Origin: Deltaproteobacteria bacterium
GTDB taxonomy: Bacteria > Myxococcota > Kuafuiibacteriia > Kuafuiibacteriales > Kuafuiibacteriaceae
Direction: 5' to 3'
Length of the DNA: 64,000 bases
Assembly (NCBI GenBank): GCA_020632995.1
Contig: JACKEN010000013.1
Span: 1-64,000 of the forward strand
A program made the translations under genes and the position numbers. Shown piece after piece: positions 43,906 to 52,223 of this stretch (positions within the stretch are counted from its first letter, which is position 1; every line of letters begins with the position of its first letter). Under the pieces are notes generated by a model. That model was given only the letters and a program-made list of their open reading frames with translations. It was not told where the DNA came from and ran no database searches.

Positions 43906-46900
43906 TCACTTTGGCGTCATCACGATGAACTCGTTCTCGAATGCCTTGTCGGTCTTCTGGTTGTGGCCGCGGTAGCCGACCTGGCCTGCGCCCCCGGCGC
44001 CGTTCGGGGGGGCGGAGTCCATGTAGTCGGTGTTGAAGTTGCTGGCCCGGTTGAGCAGCTGCACGACCTGCTTGTTCATCTCGGAGTCGTACCGCTTGGC
44101 CAGGTCCTGGAGGACGTCGTTCATGTCCACCAGGCCATAGCCCGCGCCGCGCGCCGTCTTGCTCGCGTCCCAGTAGTACTCGGTGGCGAAGCCGCAGGCG
44201 ACGCCCATCTCCGCCGCGCGCCGGAGGGTGTGCTCCATCAGGCGCTGCTTCTCCTCCTGGGTGACGCGGTCCGGGTAGGTGCGCTCCAGGATCAACATGG
44301 GCTCGCCCGCGTGACCCTGGTCCTGCCGCTCCACCAGCCGGAGCACCGCGCGGCGCATCTCGCCCGCCTGGTTCTTCGTGACCACGAAGCGCTTGTTCGG
44401 GTCGGCCTGGTAGCCGAGCACCTCGCCGCCGTGGCCCGGCCACTTCAGGCAGTTGGTGGTGGCCAGCTTGTTGATCGTCGGGAAGTCCGGGCCGTCGTCG
44501 GTGACCACCTGGGAGTAGCTCACGTCCGCCAGCTTCAGCGTGTACATGAGGGCGTCGACCGCGTCCTGGCCGGCCGGGCCCACCGAGCGCCGCACCGACA
44601 TCAGCTCGTCGCCGAGGGCGACGAACTTCTCGGGGGTGATGGTCGCGGGCGTCATCCCCGCCACCTTGGTGGCCCACTCCAGGGCGGCCACCTTGGCCGG
44701 CAGGCCGCGGATCTCCTTCACCAGCGCGCTGCGCCCGGCCTTGTCGTTCTTGCCGACGTCGCGCAGCTTCTTCGCGAGCTCGGCCTGCTTCGCCACCAGG
44801 GCGTCCAGCTTGCCCCAGGCCGTCTCCATGCGGCTGCGGAGCAGCTCGCCGAGCTTGGCCGAGCTGGTGACCCGCTCCGCGAAGCGGGCCTCACCGTCGC
44901 CGGCGAAGCGGACGTGCATCATGACCTGCGGCTTCATCCAGGCCTGCTTGGCCGCCTCCGAGAGCGGCGCAAGGTGGGCTGCGGCCACCGGCGTCTCGAA
45001 CCGGTAGCTGTCGGCCCGGTCCTCGAGCACCGCCACGAGGAAGCCCTTGAGGACCTCCTGGTTGACCAGGTTGTTGCCCGCGCCGGTGCGGAAGAACGGC
45101 GCCAGCTCGCCCTGCACCTCGGCCAGGCCCTTCTCGGTGACCTTCACCTTCGCGCCCTCACCGAGGAGCGCGCCGAGGTTCAGGTCCTTCATGAGCTTGC
45201 CCTGCAGGCGCTCCTGGATCTGAGCGTAGACGCTCTCACCCTTCTCGAGGCCGCCGATGACCGCGTCCAGGTACGCCTGGTCGGGGGCGTTCCCGGTCTC
45301 GTTCATGATCGCCTGCGCGGTCTTGGTGAGGACCTGGGCGCTCATCCCGGACTTCAGGAACGCGCCCACCAGCCGGGTGGCGTCCACCCCCGCGTCCGCG
45401 GTGGCGGCGAGCAGCGTGCGCAGGGTCCGGGTGTGCTCCTTGTTACCGCGCGCCGCCTTGAAGAACTTCTCGAGGTCGGTGAGCCACTTGCCGGAGTCCT
45501 TCTTCGCCTCGATCCCGATGGTGAGCAGGCGCGGCAGGCTGTCGGCGGGGAGGGTGGGGTGGGTCGCGGCGACCGCGGCCGGATCCAGCTCCGCCTTGGC
45601 CACCGTGGCCATGTCCTGGGGCAGGTGGGCGCGCAGGCGCTCCACGATGCCGCCGTTCTCGGTGTTGGGGATCTCTGCCGCGAAGCGCACCGCGCGCCGC
45701 GCCGCCATCGCGATCCCCGCCCCCGCGCCGGCCGCGTTCAAGGTGGCGACGAGGGTGCCGAGGGGCCCCTCGGCCCGGGCGTAGCGCTCGGTCTGACCGC
45801 CGAGGGTGTTGGCCAGGGCGACGAGGGCGCTCGAGCCGTCGGCCTCGACCGCCATGGCGGCGAGCAGGTGCCCGCGGGCGCCCGCCTCCATCTGGCGCAG
45901 GATGTCGCCGGTCAGCTTCAGGGTGCCGGCCAGCTCGGTGTGGTCCACCACCCCGGCGTGCTCGGTCGCGATGCCGCTCAGGTGCGCGGCGGTCACGCCG
46001 TCGATCTGCGACAGGGCCACGAAGTGGTTCGCCGCGTCCGCCACCACCCGCTCCGGGATGGCCTCGCGCCCCACCCGGGCCAGGTAGGTCAGCATGAGCT
46101 GGCCGAGGGCCTGGGCGGTCTCCGCAGGCTGCCCTGCATGAGCGTTCACCTGCTGGTGCCACAAGAGCTGCCCGCGGGTGCTCAACAGCGCGGTCGCCTG
46201 CGCCTGCAGCCCGGCGAGGGCGCCGGCGCCCTGGAAGGCGGCCTTGGCCTGCTCGAGCTGCTGCGCGACCTGGGCGTCCTGCTGCTGGAGCTGCCCGCGG
46301 GTCTGGCGCGCCGCCTCGGCCTGGGCCGCCGCGATGTCGACCTGGCCCTCGGTGAGGACCTTGCCCGCCGCGACGTTGGCCTTGGTGGCCATCGCCTTGG
46401 TGTCGCCGTCGTGGGTCAGCGCGTTGAGGATGGTGCTGACGGTGACCCCGAAGAGCTCCTCTCGGGCCGCCCCGGTGCCGACGATGGCGCCCATCGCCCC
46501 GGAGAGGGTGGTGACGAGGGCGGAGAGGGCGGCGCCGTCGGCCTTGCTGTCCCGAATCAGGCGGGCCGCCTTGGCCAGCTCCTCGCCGGTGCCGCTGCTG
46601 TTGAGCTGGCCCGCGGCGTAGGCCACGCCGATGATGGCGCGGAGCTGATCGCCGCTCGGCAACGCGCCCTTCATGAGCTCGGTGACCAGCCCGAGCACGC
46701 TCGACACCGTCTTCGCCGCGCCCGCCGGGTCCATCGCGGCCAGGCCGGTCGACAGCTCGCCGATCAGCTGGGCGGGCAGGTTCTTGAGGATCGCCTGGGT
46801 CTCGGCCGGCTTGCCCGCGGTGGCCTTGCGCATGGCCTTCGCGAGGTCGTTCAGCTCGCCCGTGATGCGGCTGAGGCTGGCCTGGTGCCGGGCCAGGAGC

Positions 46901-47145
46901 GGCCCACCGAGCCCGATCTTCTCGCCCGCGGTGAACACGTCGCTCACCGTCTGGCGCATCATCGCCGCGTTGAGCCCGGGGCTGGCCTTCTTCGGCGCGG
47001 GGCGCCCGCCCGATCGGAGCTCGGGGCCCTCCGCCGACTGGGTCTGGCCCGCGTCCGCGTTCCCCTTCGCCCCGGGGCCGTCGACCTTGTCGGCCTGCCG
47101 TGCCTCGATGCGCTGCCGCGCGATCCGATTGATGAAGCTGCTCAT
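43906..47145 (-). CDS. Giant (1079-aa) helical protein, unknown
   Basis: The 1079-aa protein has no signal peptide. The N-terminus is polar and positively charged (MSSFINRIARQRIEARQADK) with a disordered Gly/Pro-rich patch at residues ~20-60. Residues ~60-880 are Ala-rich and helical, with long Gln/Ala coiled-coil stretches. A C-terminal module near 895-960 shows CLKW, LGYQADPNKRFVVTK, RRAVLRL and GEPMLILERTYPD, as in the 606-aa protein; both also have HLAPLS-x-A-x-K-x-AW/QLRPLS-x-A-x-K-x-AW earlier. One segment (AELAKKLRDVGKNDKAGR) recurs in the M28 protein. No homologue was recognised. Its ATG overlaps the M28 stop (ATGA) and follows an AAGGA site. Confidence 0.75.
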   Translation of the reverse strand: MSSFINRIARQRIEARQADKVDGPGAKGNADAGQTQSAEGPELRSGGRPAPKKASPGLNAAMMRQTVSDVFTAGEKIGLGGPLLARHQASLSRITGELNDLAKAMRKATAGKPAETQAILKNLPAQLIGELSTGLAAMDPAGAAKTVSSVLGLVTELMKGALPSGDQLRAIIGVAYAAGQLNSSGTGEELAKAARLIRDSKADGAALSALVTTLSGAMGAIVGTGAAREELFGVTVSTILNALTHDGDTKAMATKANVAAGKVLTEGQVDIAAAQAEAARQTRGQLQQQDAQVAQQLEQAKAAFQGAGALAGLQAQATALLSTRGQLLWHQQVNAHAGQPAETAQALGQLMLTYLARVGREAIPERVVADAANHFVALSQIDGVTAAHLSGIATEHAGVVDHTELAGTLKLTGDILRQMEAGARGHLLAAMAVEADGSSALVALANTLGGQTERYARAEGPLGTLVATLNAAGAGAGIAMAARRAVRFAAEIPNTENGGIVERLRAHLPQDMATVAKAELDPAAVAATHPTLPADSLPRLLTIGIEAKKDSGKWLTDLEKFFKAARGNKEHTRTLRTLLAATADAGVDATRLVGAFLKSGMSAQVLTKTAQAIMNETGNAPDQAYLDAVIGGLEKGESVYAQIQERLQGKLMKDLNLGALLGEGAKVKVTEKGLAEVQGELAPFFRTGAGNNLVNQEVLKGFLVAVLEDRADSYRFETPVAAAHLAPLSEAAKQAWMKPQVMMHVRFAGDGEARFAERVTSSAKLGELLRSRMETAWGKLDALVAKQAELAKKLRDVGKNDKAGRSALVKEIRGLPAKVAALEWATKVAGMTPATITPEKFVALGDELMSVRRSVGPAGQDAVDALMYTLKLADVSYSQVVTDDGPDFPTINKLATTNCLKWPGHGGEVLGYQADPNKRFVVTKNQAGEMRRAVLRLVERQDQGHAGEPMLILERTYPDRVTQEEKQRLMEHTLRRAAEMGVACGFATEYYWDASKTARGAGYGLVDMNDVLQDLAKRYDSEMNKQVVQLLNRASNFNTDYMDSAPPNGAGGAGQVGYRGHNQKTDKAFENEFIVMTPK

Positions 47146-49967
47146 CGTCGTCCTTCCCGTCCCAGCGCCGCGCGGACCGCCACCACCGAGAGCGGTCCGC
47201 CGCGAGCACCCCTGCCCATCTGCACTTCGTCGAGGCGATGGAGCTGCTCGAGATCCTTGAGAGTGTCCTGAAGCCAGCGGGCGCCGTCCTGCCCCATCAG
47301 GGCCTCGAACTGGGGCTGCGCCGCGCGCAGGTTCGCCTCCGCCTTGGGCGAGGGCGCGCTGGAGAGCTGGTTGAGGGCGCCCTCCACCGTGGCCAGCATC
47401 GCCAGCTGCTTCATGTGCCGCTCGACCAGGGCGTCCTGCCGCCCCTCGGCCTCGAGGGCGTCCGCCTTGGGCTTGAGCGCCCGGAACGCGTTGATGGCGG
47501 AGCCGAGATCGCCCGCCGCGAGCCCGAGCTCGGCCCCGGGGAGCCGCTCCGCGTACTTGCTCCACAGCGGCCGAAAGCCAGCCTGCGCGGCCTGGGCGTT
47601 GGCCACCCGCGTCTTCGCCTGGAGCTTGGCCGGACCCTCCAACGCCAGGAAGGGGGTCAGCCAGGCGGAGAAGGCGCCGATCTCCTTCGCAACGTCGCTT
47701 GCGCCCATCTGCTCCGCGGTGGCCTCCGCCTTGTCGATGGCGGCCTTCACCTGGGCCAGGGACACGTCGGGGCGCACCGTCGCGCGCTCCTGGTCGAAGA
47801 GCGCGTTGAGCTCGACCGCCGCCGACACGAACGCGCGTATCGCGCTCAAGGTGGCGACCATCGGGTCGTCGGCCGCCGCCGCCACCACCCCATGCTCGGC
47901 CTCGCCGCGCGCGCGCTCGGCCGACGCCTCGAGGAGCGCGGTCAAGGCGCCCGGCTTGCCGAGGCCCCGCAGGTCATCGAGGCTCTGCACCGCGTCGGGC
48001 GCGCCCGCCATCTGGGTGAAGAACTCCCGGTAGAAGGTCACCGCGGTGGCCGCGCTCGGCTTCGCGATCATCGCCTCGGCGAGGTCCGAGAGCTTGGCCT
48101 TGACCTCGGCCGAGGGCGCGACGTCCTTCAGGATCCCGGCGAAGTCGGTGAAGCGGTTCTTGGCCGCGAAGTTCTCGACCCACTTGGCGCCGGTGCCCTT
48201 GATGCCGCTGAGCTGGGCGGTCAGCACCGCGTCGAGGACCATCGGCCGGCACGCGCCGCGCGCCAGCCTGCCTCGCCCCGTCGCCTCTTCGGCCCGGCTC
48301 AGGATCGCGGCGTCGATGGTCTGCAGGTCGGCCTTGGCCACCCCCTGCTCGGTCTGGGCCGCGACCTCGGGGGAGATCAGCGCGAAGGCGGCGGCGCCGA
48401 CCTCCATCCCCAGCCCGGCCAGCGTCTGGCGCGCGATGTGGACCGCGCGGTCCGCGCTGACGGTCGGGGCGAAGGCCACCACGTCGTGCTTGAACACCAC
48501 GTCCTTCAGCGCGGCCGACAGGCCCAGGCGCCGCGCCCCGCGGTTCAGCTCGGCCAGGCGCTCGGGCACCTGCTGCATGTAGTAGGCGCCGGCCTTCTCG
48601 ATCTTCTGGATGTAGATGGCGCCGGAGAGGATGTCCTCGATGCCCTCGGTCGCCTTCAGCTTGGCCAGCAGCGGCTTGCGCGCCGCCGCGTCGTTCTTGT
48701 TCACGTCGCGGTGGGCCGCGGCCAGCTCCGCGTGGTGCGCGCGCACCGCGGCGAGCACCGGCTCCTTCACCAGCCCGCCGTGCGCCTCGACCAGCGCCGC
48801 GAGGTCGATGCCCGCGGCCTGGGCGTGGGCGGGCTCCTCGAGCAGCGCCCGGGCGAGGGCCTTCGAGGCGGCCTTGAACTCCGGCAGCCGGCTGCCGAGG
48901 TCGGTGAGGCGGAGCTGCTCCTCCTCCGGCACCTGGAGCCCTGCCGACTTGTTGGCGCGGATCAGGGGATAGGTCGGCATCAGCCCGCCGGGGGTGATGC
49001 CCATCTGCGACAGCGACTCGGGGTGGTTCGCGCCCTCCACCACGCACTGGTGGCAGAGCTTCGCGTACTGCGCGATCCGCTCGGGGATCACGCGGCCCAT
49101 GTCGTCCTCGGGCGCGTGGTTGTCGAGGTCGCGCCCGGAAAGGAAGTTCACGGTGGGCACGCCCAGCCGGTAGAGCGGCTCGGCGTCGGTCGAGAACATC
49201 TGGGCCTGATCGTGCTGCTCGGGGTAGCCGCTCACCGCGGTCTCGCCCGGCTGCAAGGTGGCCTTCGAGGCCCGCGCGAGCACCTGCTTGGCGAAGCTGT
49301 CGCGGCTCGCCCACTGGTGGATGTCGCTGCGCGCGCCCCGCTCCAGGTGGACCTGGCCGATCATGTCCATGTTGACGAGGAGCGCGGTCTTCGCCAGCGG
49401 CACCAGGGGCTCCGCCGCGTAGAGCTTCGAGCCGCGCCGGCCCGGCTGGTACTTGTCGGCGTAGCGCAGGCCCTCCTCACCGTCGAAGGTGATGAACAGG
49501 ACGCTCCGCTTCGGTGGGTCCTTGGCGAGGGCCTGGGCGATGGCAAGCACGCCTGCGCAGCCGGAGGCGTTGTCGTTCGCGCCCTGCCGGGTGTCCTCCT
49601 GGCTGTCGTGGTGGGCGGCCACCACGATGAACTCGTCGGCCAGCTTCGGATCGGTGCCGCGCAGGATCCCCGCCACGTTCTGGCCGGGCCACGCCTCGCC
49701 CGCGATGTCCCAGGTGAACGCCTGCAGGAAGGAGTCCCCGACCGCGGGCTCGAGCCCGATCGCCTTCATCTGGCTGGCCATCCACTCCGCGGACTTGCGG
49801 CCGGTCTCGGTGCCGAAGACGCGGTCCGGGTAGCCCTTGGCCAGGCCGTCCACCAGGCGCATGAGGTTGGCGGCCCCCAGCGGCTCGCGGGGGAGGGCCG
49901 GCTGGCCCTTCGCCCCAGGCTGGGCGACCACCCCCGGTGCGCCCTTGTGGACTCCGCCAGTACGCAT
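47142..49967 (-). CDS. M28 family metallopeptidase fused to a long helical C-terminal region
   Basis: The 941-aa protein has residues ~35-330 as a zinc aminopeptidase of family M28: AAHHDS (His119, Asp121), GANDNASG (Asp132), DGEEG (Glu164/165), NMDMIG (Asp201) and NFLSGRDLDNHAPEDD (His284) are all in place, so it should be active. The first ~30 residues have no signal peptide; they are Gly/Pro-rich with PGVV (11-14) and AKGQPAL (19-25), a motif shared with the GluRS. Residues ~340-941 are Ala-rich helical, with AAAHRDVNKNDAAAR shared with the 1079-aa protein. The ATG follows a GAGGAG site. It may be an exported or cytosolic peptidase of this system. Confidence 0.88.
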   Translation of the reverse strand: MRTGGVHKGAPGVVAQPGAKGQPALPREPLGAANLMRLVDGLAKGYPDRVFGTETGRKSAEWMASQMKAIGLEPAVGDSFLQAFTWDIAGEAWPGQNVAGILRGTDPKLADEFIVVAAHHDSQEDTRQGANDNASGCAGVLAIAQALAKDPPKRSVLFITFDGEEGLRYADKYQPGRRGSKLYAAEPLVPLAKTALLVNMDMIGQVHLERGARSDIHQWASRDSFAKQVLARASKATLQPGETAVSGYPEQHDQAQMFSTDAEPLYRLGVPTVNFLSGRDLDNHAPEDDMGRVIPERIAQYAKLCHQCVVEGANHPESLSQMGITPGGLMPTYPLIRANKSAGLQVPEEEQLRLTDLGSRLPEFKAASKALARALLEEPAHAQAAGIDLAALVEAHGGLVKEPVLAAVRAHHAELAAAHRDVNKNDAAARKPLLAKLKATEGIEDILSGAIYIQKIEKAGAYYMQQVPERLAELNRGARRLGLSAALKDVVFKHDVVAFAPTVSADRAVHIARQTLAGLGMEVGAAAFALISPEVAAQTEQGVAKADLQTIDAAILSRAEEATGRGRLARGACRPMVLDAVLTAQLSGIKGTGAKWVENFAAKNRFTDFAGILKDVAPSAEVKAKLSDLAEAMIAKPSAATAVTFYREFFTQMAGAPDAVQSLDDLRGLGKPGALTALLEASAERARGEAEHGVVAAAADDPMVATLSAIRAFVSAAVELNALFDQERATVRPDVSLAQVKAAIDKAEATAEQMGASDVAKEIGAFSAWLTPFLALEGPAKLQAKTRVANAQAAQAGFRPLWSKYAERLPGAELGLAAGDLGSAINAFRALKPKADALEAEGRQDALVERHMKQLAMLATVEGALNQLSSAPSPKAEANLRAAQPQFEALMGQDGARWLQDTLKDLEQLHRLDEVQMGRGARGGPLSVVAVRAALGREGRR

Positions 49968-49986
49968 CGTGCTCCTCAGCGCTCCA

Positions 49987-50442
49987 TCAGGCGTCCGGGT
50001 GGACGAAGAGGCAGTTCCACACCGTGGCGTTCTGGATCGTGCCCTGCTGTATCCAGGGCACCACCTCGTCCAGGGTGTCGTCGTTCAAGATCTGGAAGCC
50101 GTGCTTGGCCAGCATCGACTCGAGCCGGCGCACGCGCTCGCGGCCGTCCTCGTCGAGGTCCTGGGGCAGGCCGTAGTTCAGCGCCGCGAACGGACCGATA
50201 TACGACAGCTGCAGGCGGACCTTCTCGAAGAGCACCAGCTCCTCGCTGATCTCGTAGTTGCAGCGGGTCCCCGGGCGCAGGTCCGGGTCCAGGTTCTCCA
50301 GGTCTACCAGGAGCGCCTTCAGCGACCGGTTGTCCGTGTCGTAGTCCCAGCTGATGTCCGCGTTGTCGAGCGGGCTCACCAGCGCGCGCTGGGGGTAGTA
50401 GTGGATGATGGTCTGCTCGACCTCGGGCGTCATGGTCATCAT
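49987..50442 (-). CDS. First gene of the 37-50 kb operon, unknown 151-aa protein
   Basis: The acidic soluble protein begins MMTMTPEVEQTIIHYYPQRA and has SWDYDTDNRSLKALLVDLENLDPDL, then SYIGPFAALNYGLPQDLDEDG, and ends with WNCLFVHPDA. The ATG at 50442 lies 5 nt after a GGAG, so it is preferred over the GTG at 50448. No family, signal or repeat was recognised. It is separated from the M28 gene by 19 bp and heads the operon, so it might be a regulator, chaperone or immunity-like partner; the sequence does not decide. Confidence 0.65.
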   Translation of the reverse strand: MMTMTPEVEQTIIHYYPQRALVSPLDNADISWDYDTDNRSLKALLVDLENLDPDLRPGTRCNYEISEELVLFEKVRLQLSYIGPFAALNYGLPQDLDEDGRERVRRLESMLAKHGFQILNDDTLDEVVPWIQQGTIQNATVWNCLFVHPDA

Positions 50443-50759
50443 CGTCACTCCATATCAGCGGCGGGCTGCCCCGCCGAACCGGACGTGCGCCATCGCGCGC
50501 ACCGTCGAGGATCCCGTGCCGGCCCTAGCCGACATGTGACACCGGGAACCACATTCGGGCTTAGCACGTTTCGCCGAACCCGATCCATGACCCCTGGTTT
50601 GCATCCTCCCCCTCAGCCTTTCCCTGACCCACCGAGACTGTACGCGATGTGCCTACATTGGGTCCATATATAAGTGTCGGCCATACGTTGGACGAAGTTT
50701 CCCCGAAGTGGGCTTGTCGAGGTGCATTCCTGCGCGGTACCCCGGGGATCCCACCCCCC
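50443..50759. promoter_or_regulatory. Divergent intergenic region before the operon and xdh genes
   Basis: This 317-bp spacer separates the operon (reverse strand) from the molybdoenzyme genes (forward strand) and holds no gene. A short AT-rich stretch, TCCATATATAAG near 50663-50674, is the only clear AT island and probably lies in promoter DNA. On the forward strand, TTGGGT (50658-50663) and CATACG (50682-50687) are spaced 18 bp apart and could be a poor -35/-10 pair. No operator was found. Confidence 0.35.
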
Positions 50760-52223
50760 ATGAACCGCATCGCCTTCACGCTCAACGGTCAGCCTCGGGA
50801 GGTCGTCGACGCCTCCCCCAACCTGACCCTCCTGCAGTGGCTGCGGGGCCCGGCCGGGCTCCCCGGGACCAAGGAGGGCTGCGCCGAGGGGGACTGCGGG
50901 GCGTGCACGGTGGTCCTGGTCGAGCCGGAGGCGCTCGGCGGCCCCGCCTACCGGGCGGTGAACGCCTGCCTGGTGCTCCTGCCGATGGTGCACGGGCGCG
51001 CGGTCTACACGGTGGAGGGCCTGGCCGACGGTGACCGGCCCCACCCGGCCCAGGCCGCCCTGATCGAGCAGCTCGGCTCCCAGTGCGGCTACTGCACCCC
51101 GGGGGTGGTGATGTCGATGTTCGAGGCCTGCTACCGGACCGACCTCGACGAGGACTGGAAGCTCGACGATCAGATGTGCGGCAACCTCTGCCGCTGCACC
51201 GGCTACCGGCCGATCCGCGACGCAGCGCGTCAGGTGGCCGGCACCCGCCCCGCCGACGCCTTCAGCGCCGCCCTCGCCGAGGCGAGGCCGGAGCCCCGGG
51301 CCCTGAGCTACGAAGGGGCAGGGGGCCGCTTCTTCATGCCCGAGGACTGGGCCGGGCTCTGGGCCGCCCGCGCCGCCGCGCCCGACGCGGTGCTGGTGAA
51401 CGGGGGCACCGACGTCTGCCTGCGGATCACCAAGGGGTTCGAGGTGTTGCCGGCCCTGATCTCCCTCGAGGCCCTCGCGCCGCTCCGCGCTCTGGAGGCC
51501 CACCCGGACGGCAGCCTCTTCATCGGGGCCGGGGTGCACCTGTCGGACCTCGAGGCCTTCGCCCGGGACCACAGCCCCGCGGTCGAGCGGATGCTCCGCT
51601 TCTTCGGGGCCCGCCAGATCAAGAACCGGGGAACGGTGGGTGGGAACCTCTGCAACGCCTCGCCGATCGGCGACCTCGCCCCGATCTTCCTGGCCCTCGG
51701 GGCGGTGGCCCACGCCCGCGGCCCCGGCGGCGCCCGCACGATCCCGCTCGACGCCTTCTTCACCGCCTACCGCCAGACCGCCCTCGCCCCGGACGAGATC
51801 CTGGAGGCGGTCAGCGTCCCTGCCCCGCCCGCCGGTGACGTGCGGGTGGTGGCCTACAAGGTCAGCAAGCGCCAGGAGCTCGACATCAGCGCGGTGAGCG
51901 CCGGGCTCTGGGTGCGCCTCGAGGACGGGGTGGTGGCGGAGGCCCGCTTCGCGTTCGGGGGCATGGCGGCGACCCCGGCCCGGGCCGCTCGGGCCGAGGC
52001 CCTGGCCCTCGGCAAGCCGTGGACCGAGGCCACCGCGCGCGCGGCCGCGGCCGGCCTCGACCTCGACTTCGCGCCCCTCGATGACCACCGCGGCTCGGCC
52101 TGGTACCGCGGGACGGTGGCCAAGAACCTCCTGGTGGGCTTCTTCCTCGAGACCGAGGGCGGCTCGGGGGCCCCGCGGCTGCCCTATCGCCCCACCGGCA
52201 CCGTCCAGGTGGTGGCGTCATGA
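50760..52223 (+). CDS. xdhA: Xanthine dehydrogenase-type small subunit (2Fe-2S and FAD domains)
   Basis: The 487-aa protein carries the two 2Fe-2S ferredoxin/aldehyde-oxidoreductase clusters: GCAEGDCGACTV, and CGYCTPGVVMSM plus CGNLCRCTGY. The FAD-binding domain with VLVNGGTDVCLRITKG follows, and NRGTVGGNLCNASPIGDLAP. It would pass electrons from the molybdenum subunit to FAD and on to NAD or another acceptor. The ATG at 50760 is set by the start of the ferredoxin domain. It overlaps the large-subunit gene by ATGA. Two-subunit XDH with this fused small subunit is the standard bacterial XdhA/XdhB arrangement. Confidence 0.93.
   Translation: MNRIAFTLNGQPREVVDASPNLTLLQWLRGPAGLPGTKEGCAEGDCGACTVVLVEPEALGGPAYRAVNACLVLLPMVHGRAVYTVEGLADGDRPHPAQAALIEQLGSQCGYCTPGVVMSMFEACYRTDLDEDWKLDDQMCGNLCRCTGYRPIRDAARQVAGTRPADAFSAALAEARPEPRALSYEGAGGRFFMPEDWAGLWAARAAAPDAVLVNGGTDVCLRITKGFEVLPALISLEALAPLRALEAHPDGSLFIGAGVHLSDLEAFARDHSPAVERMLRFFGARQIKNRGTVGGNLCNASPIGDLAPIFLALGAVAHARGPGGARTIPLDAFFTAYRQTALAPDEILEAVSVPAPPAGDVRVVAYKVSKRQELDISAVSAGLWVRLEDGVVAEARFAFGGMAATPARAARAEALALGKPWTEATARAAAAGLDLDFAPLDDHRGSAWYRGTVAKNLLVGFFLETEGGSGAPRLPYRPTGTVQVVAS

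Noticed and set aside
43963..47271. 1102-codon forward frame opposite the giant operon protein
   Set aside because: It mirrors the 1079-aa reverse gene. The reverse product has ribosome-binding sites, overlaps with its neighbours and motifs shared with other proteins; the forward frame has none.
47238..50249. 1003-codon forward frame opposite the M28 gene
   Set aside because: Antisense frame only; the reverse strand encodes a complete M28 active site.
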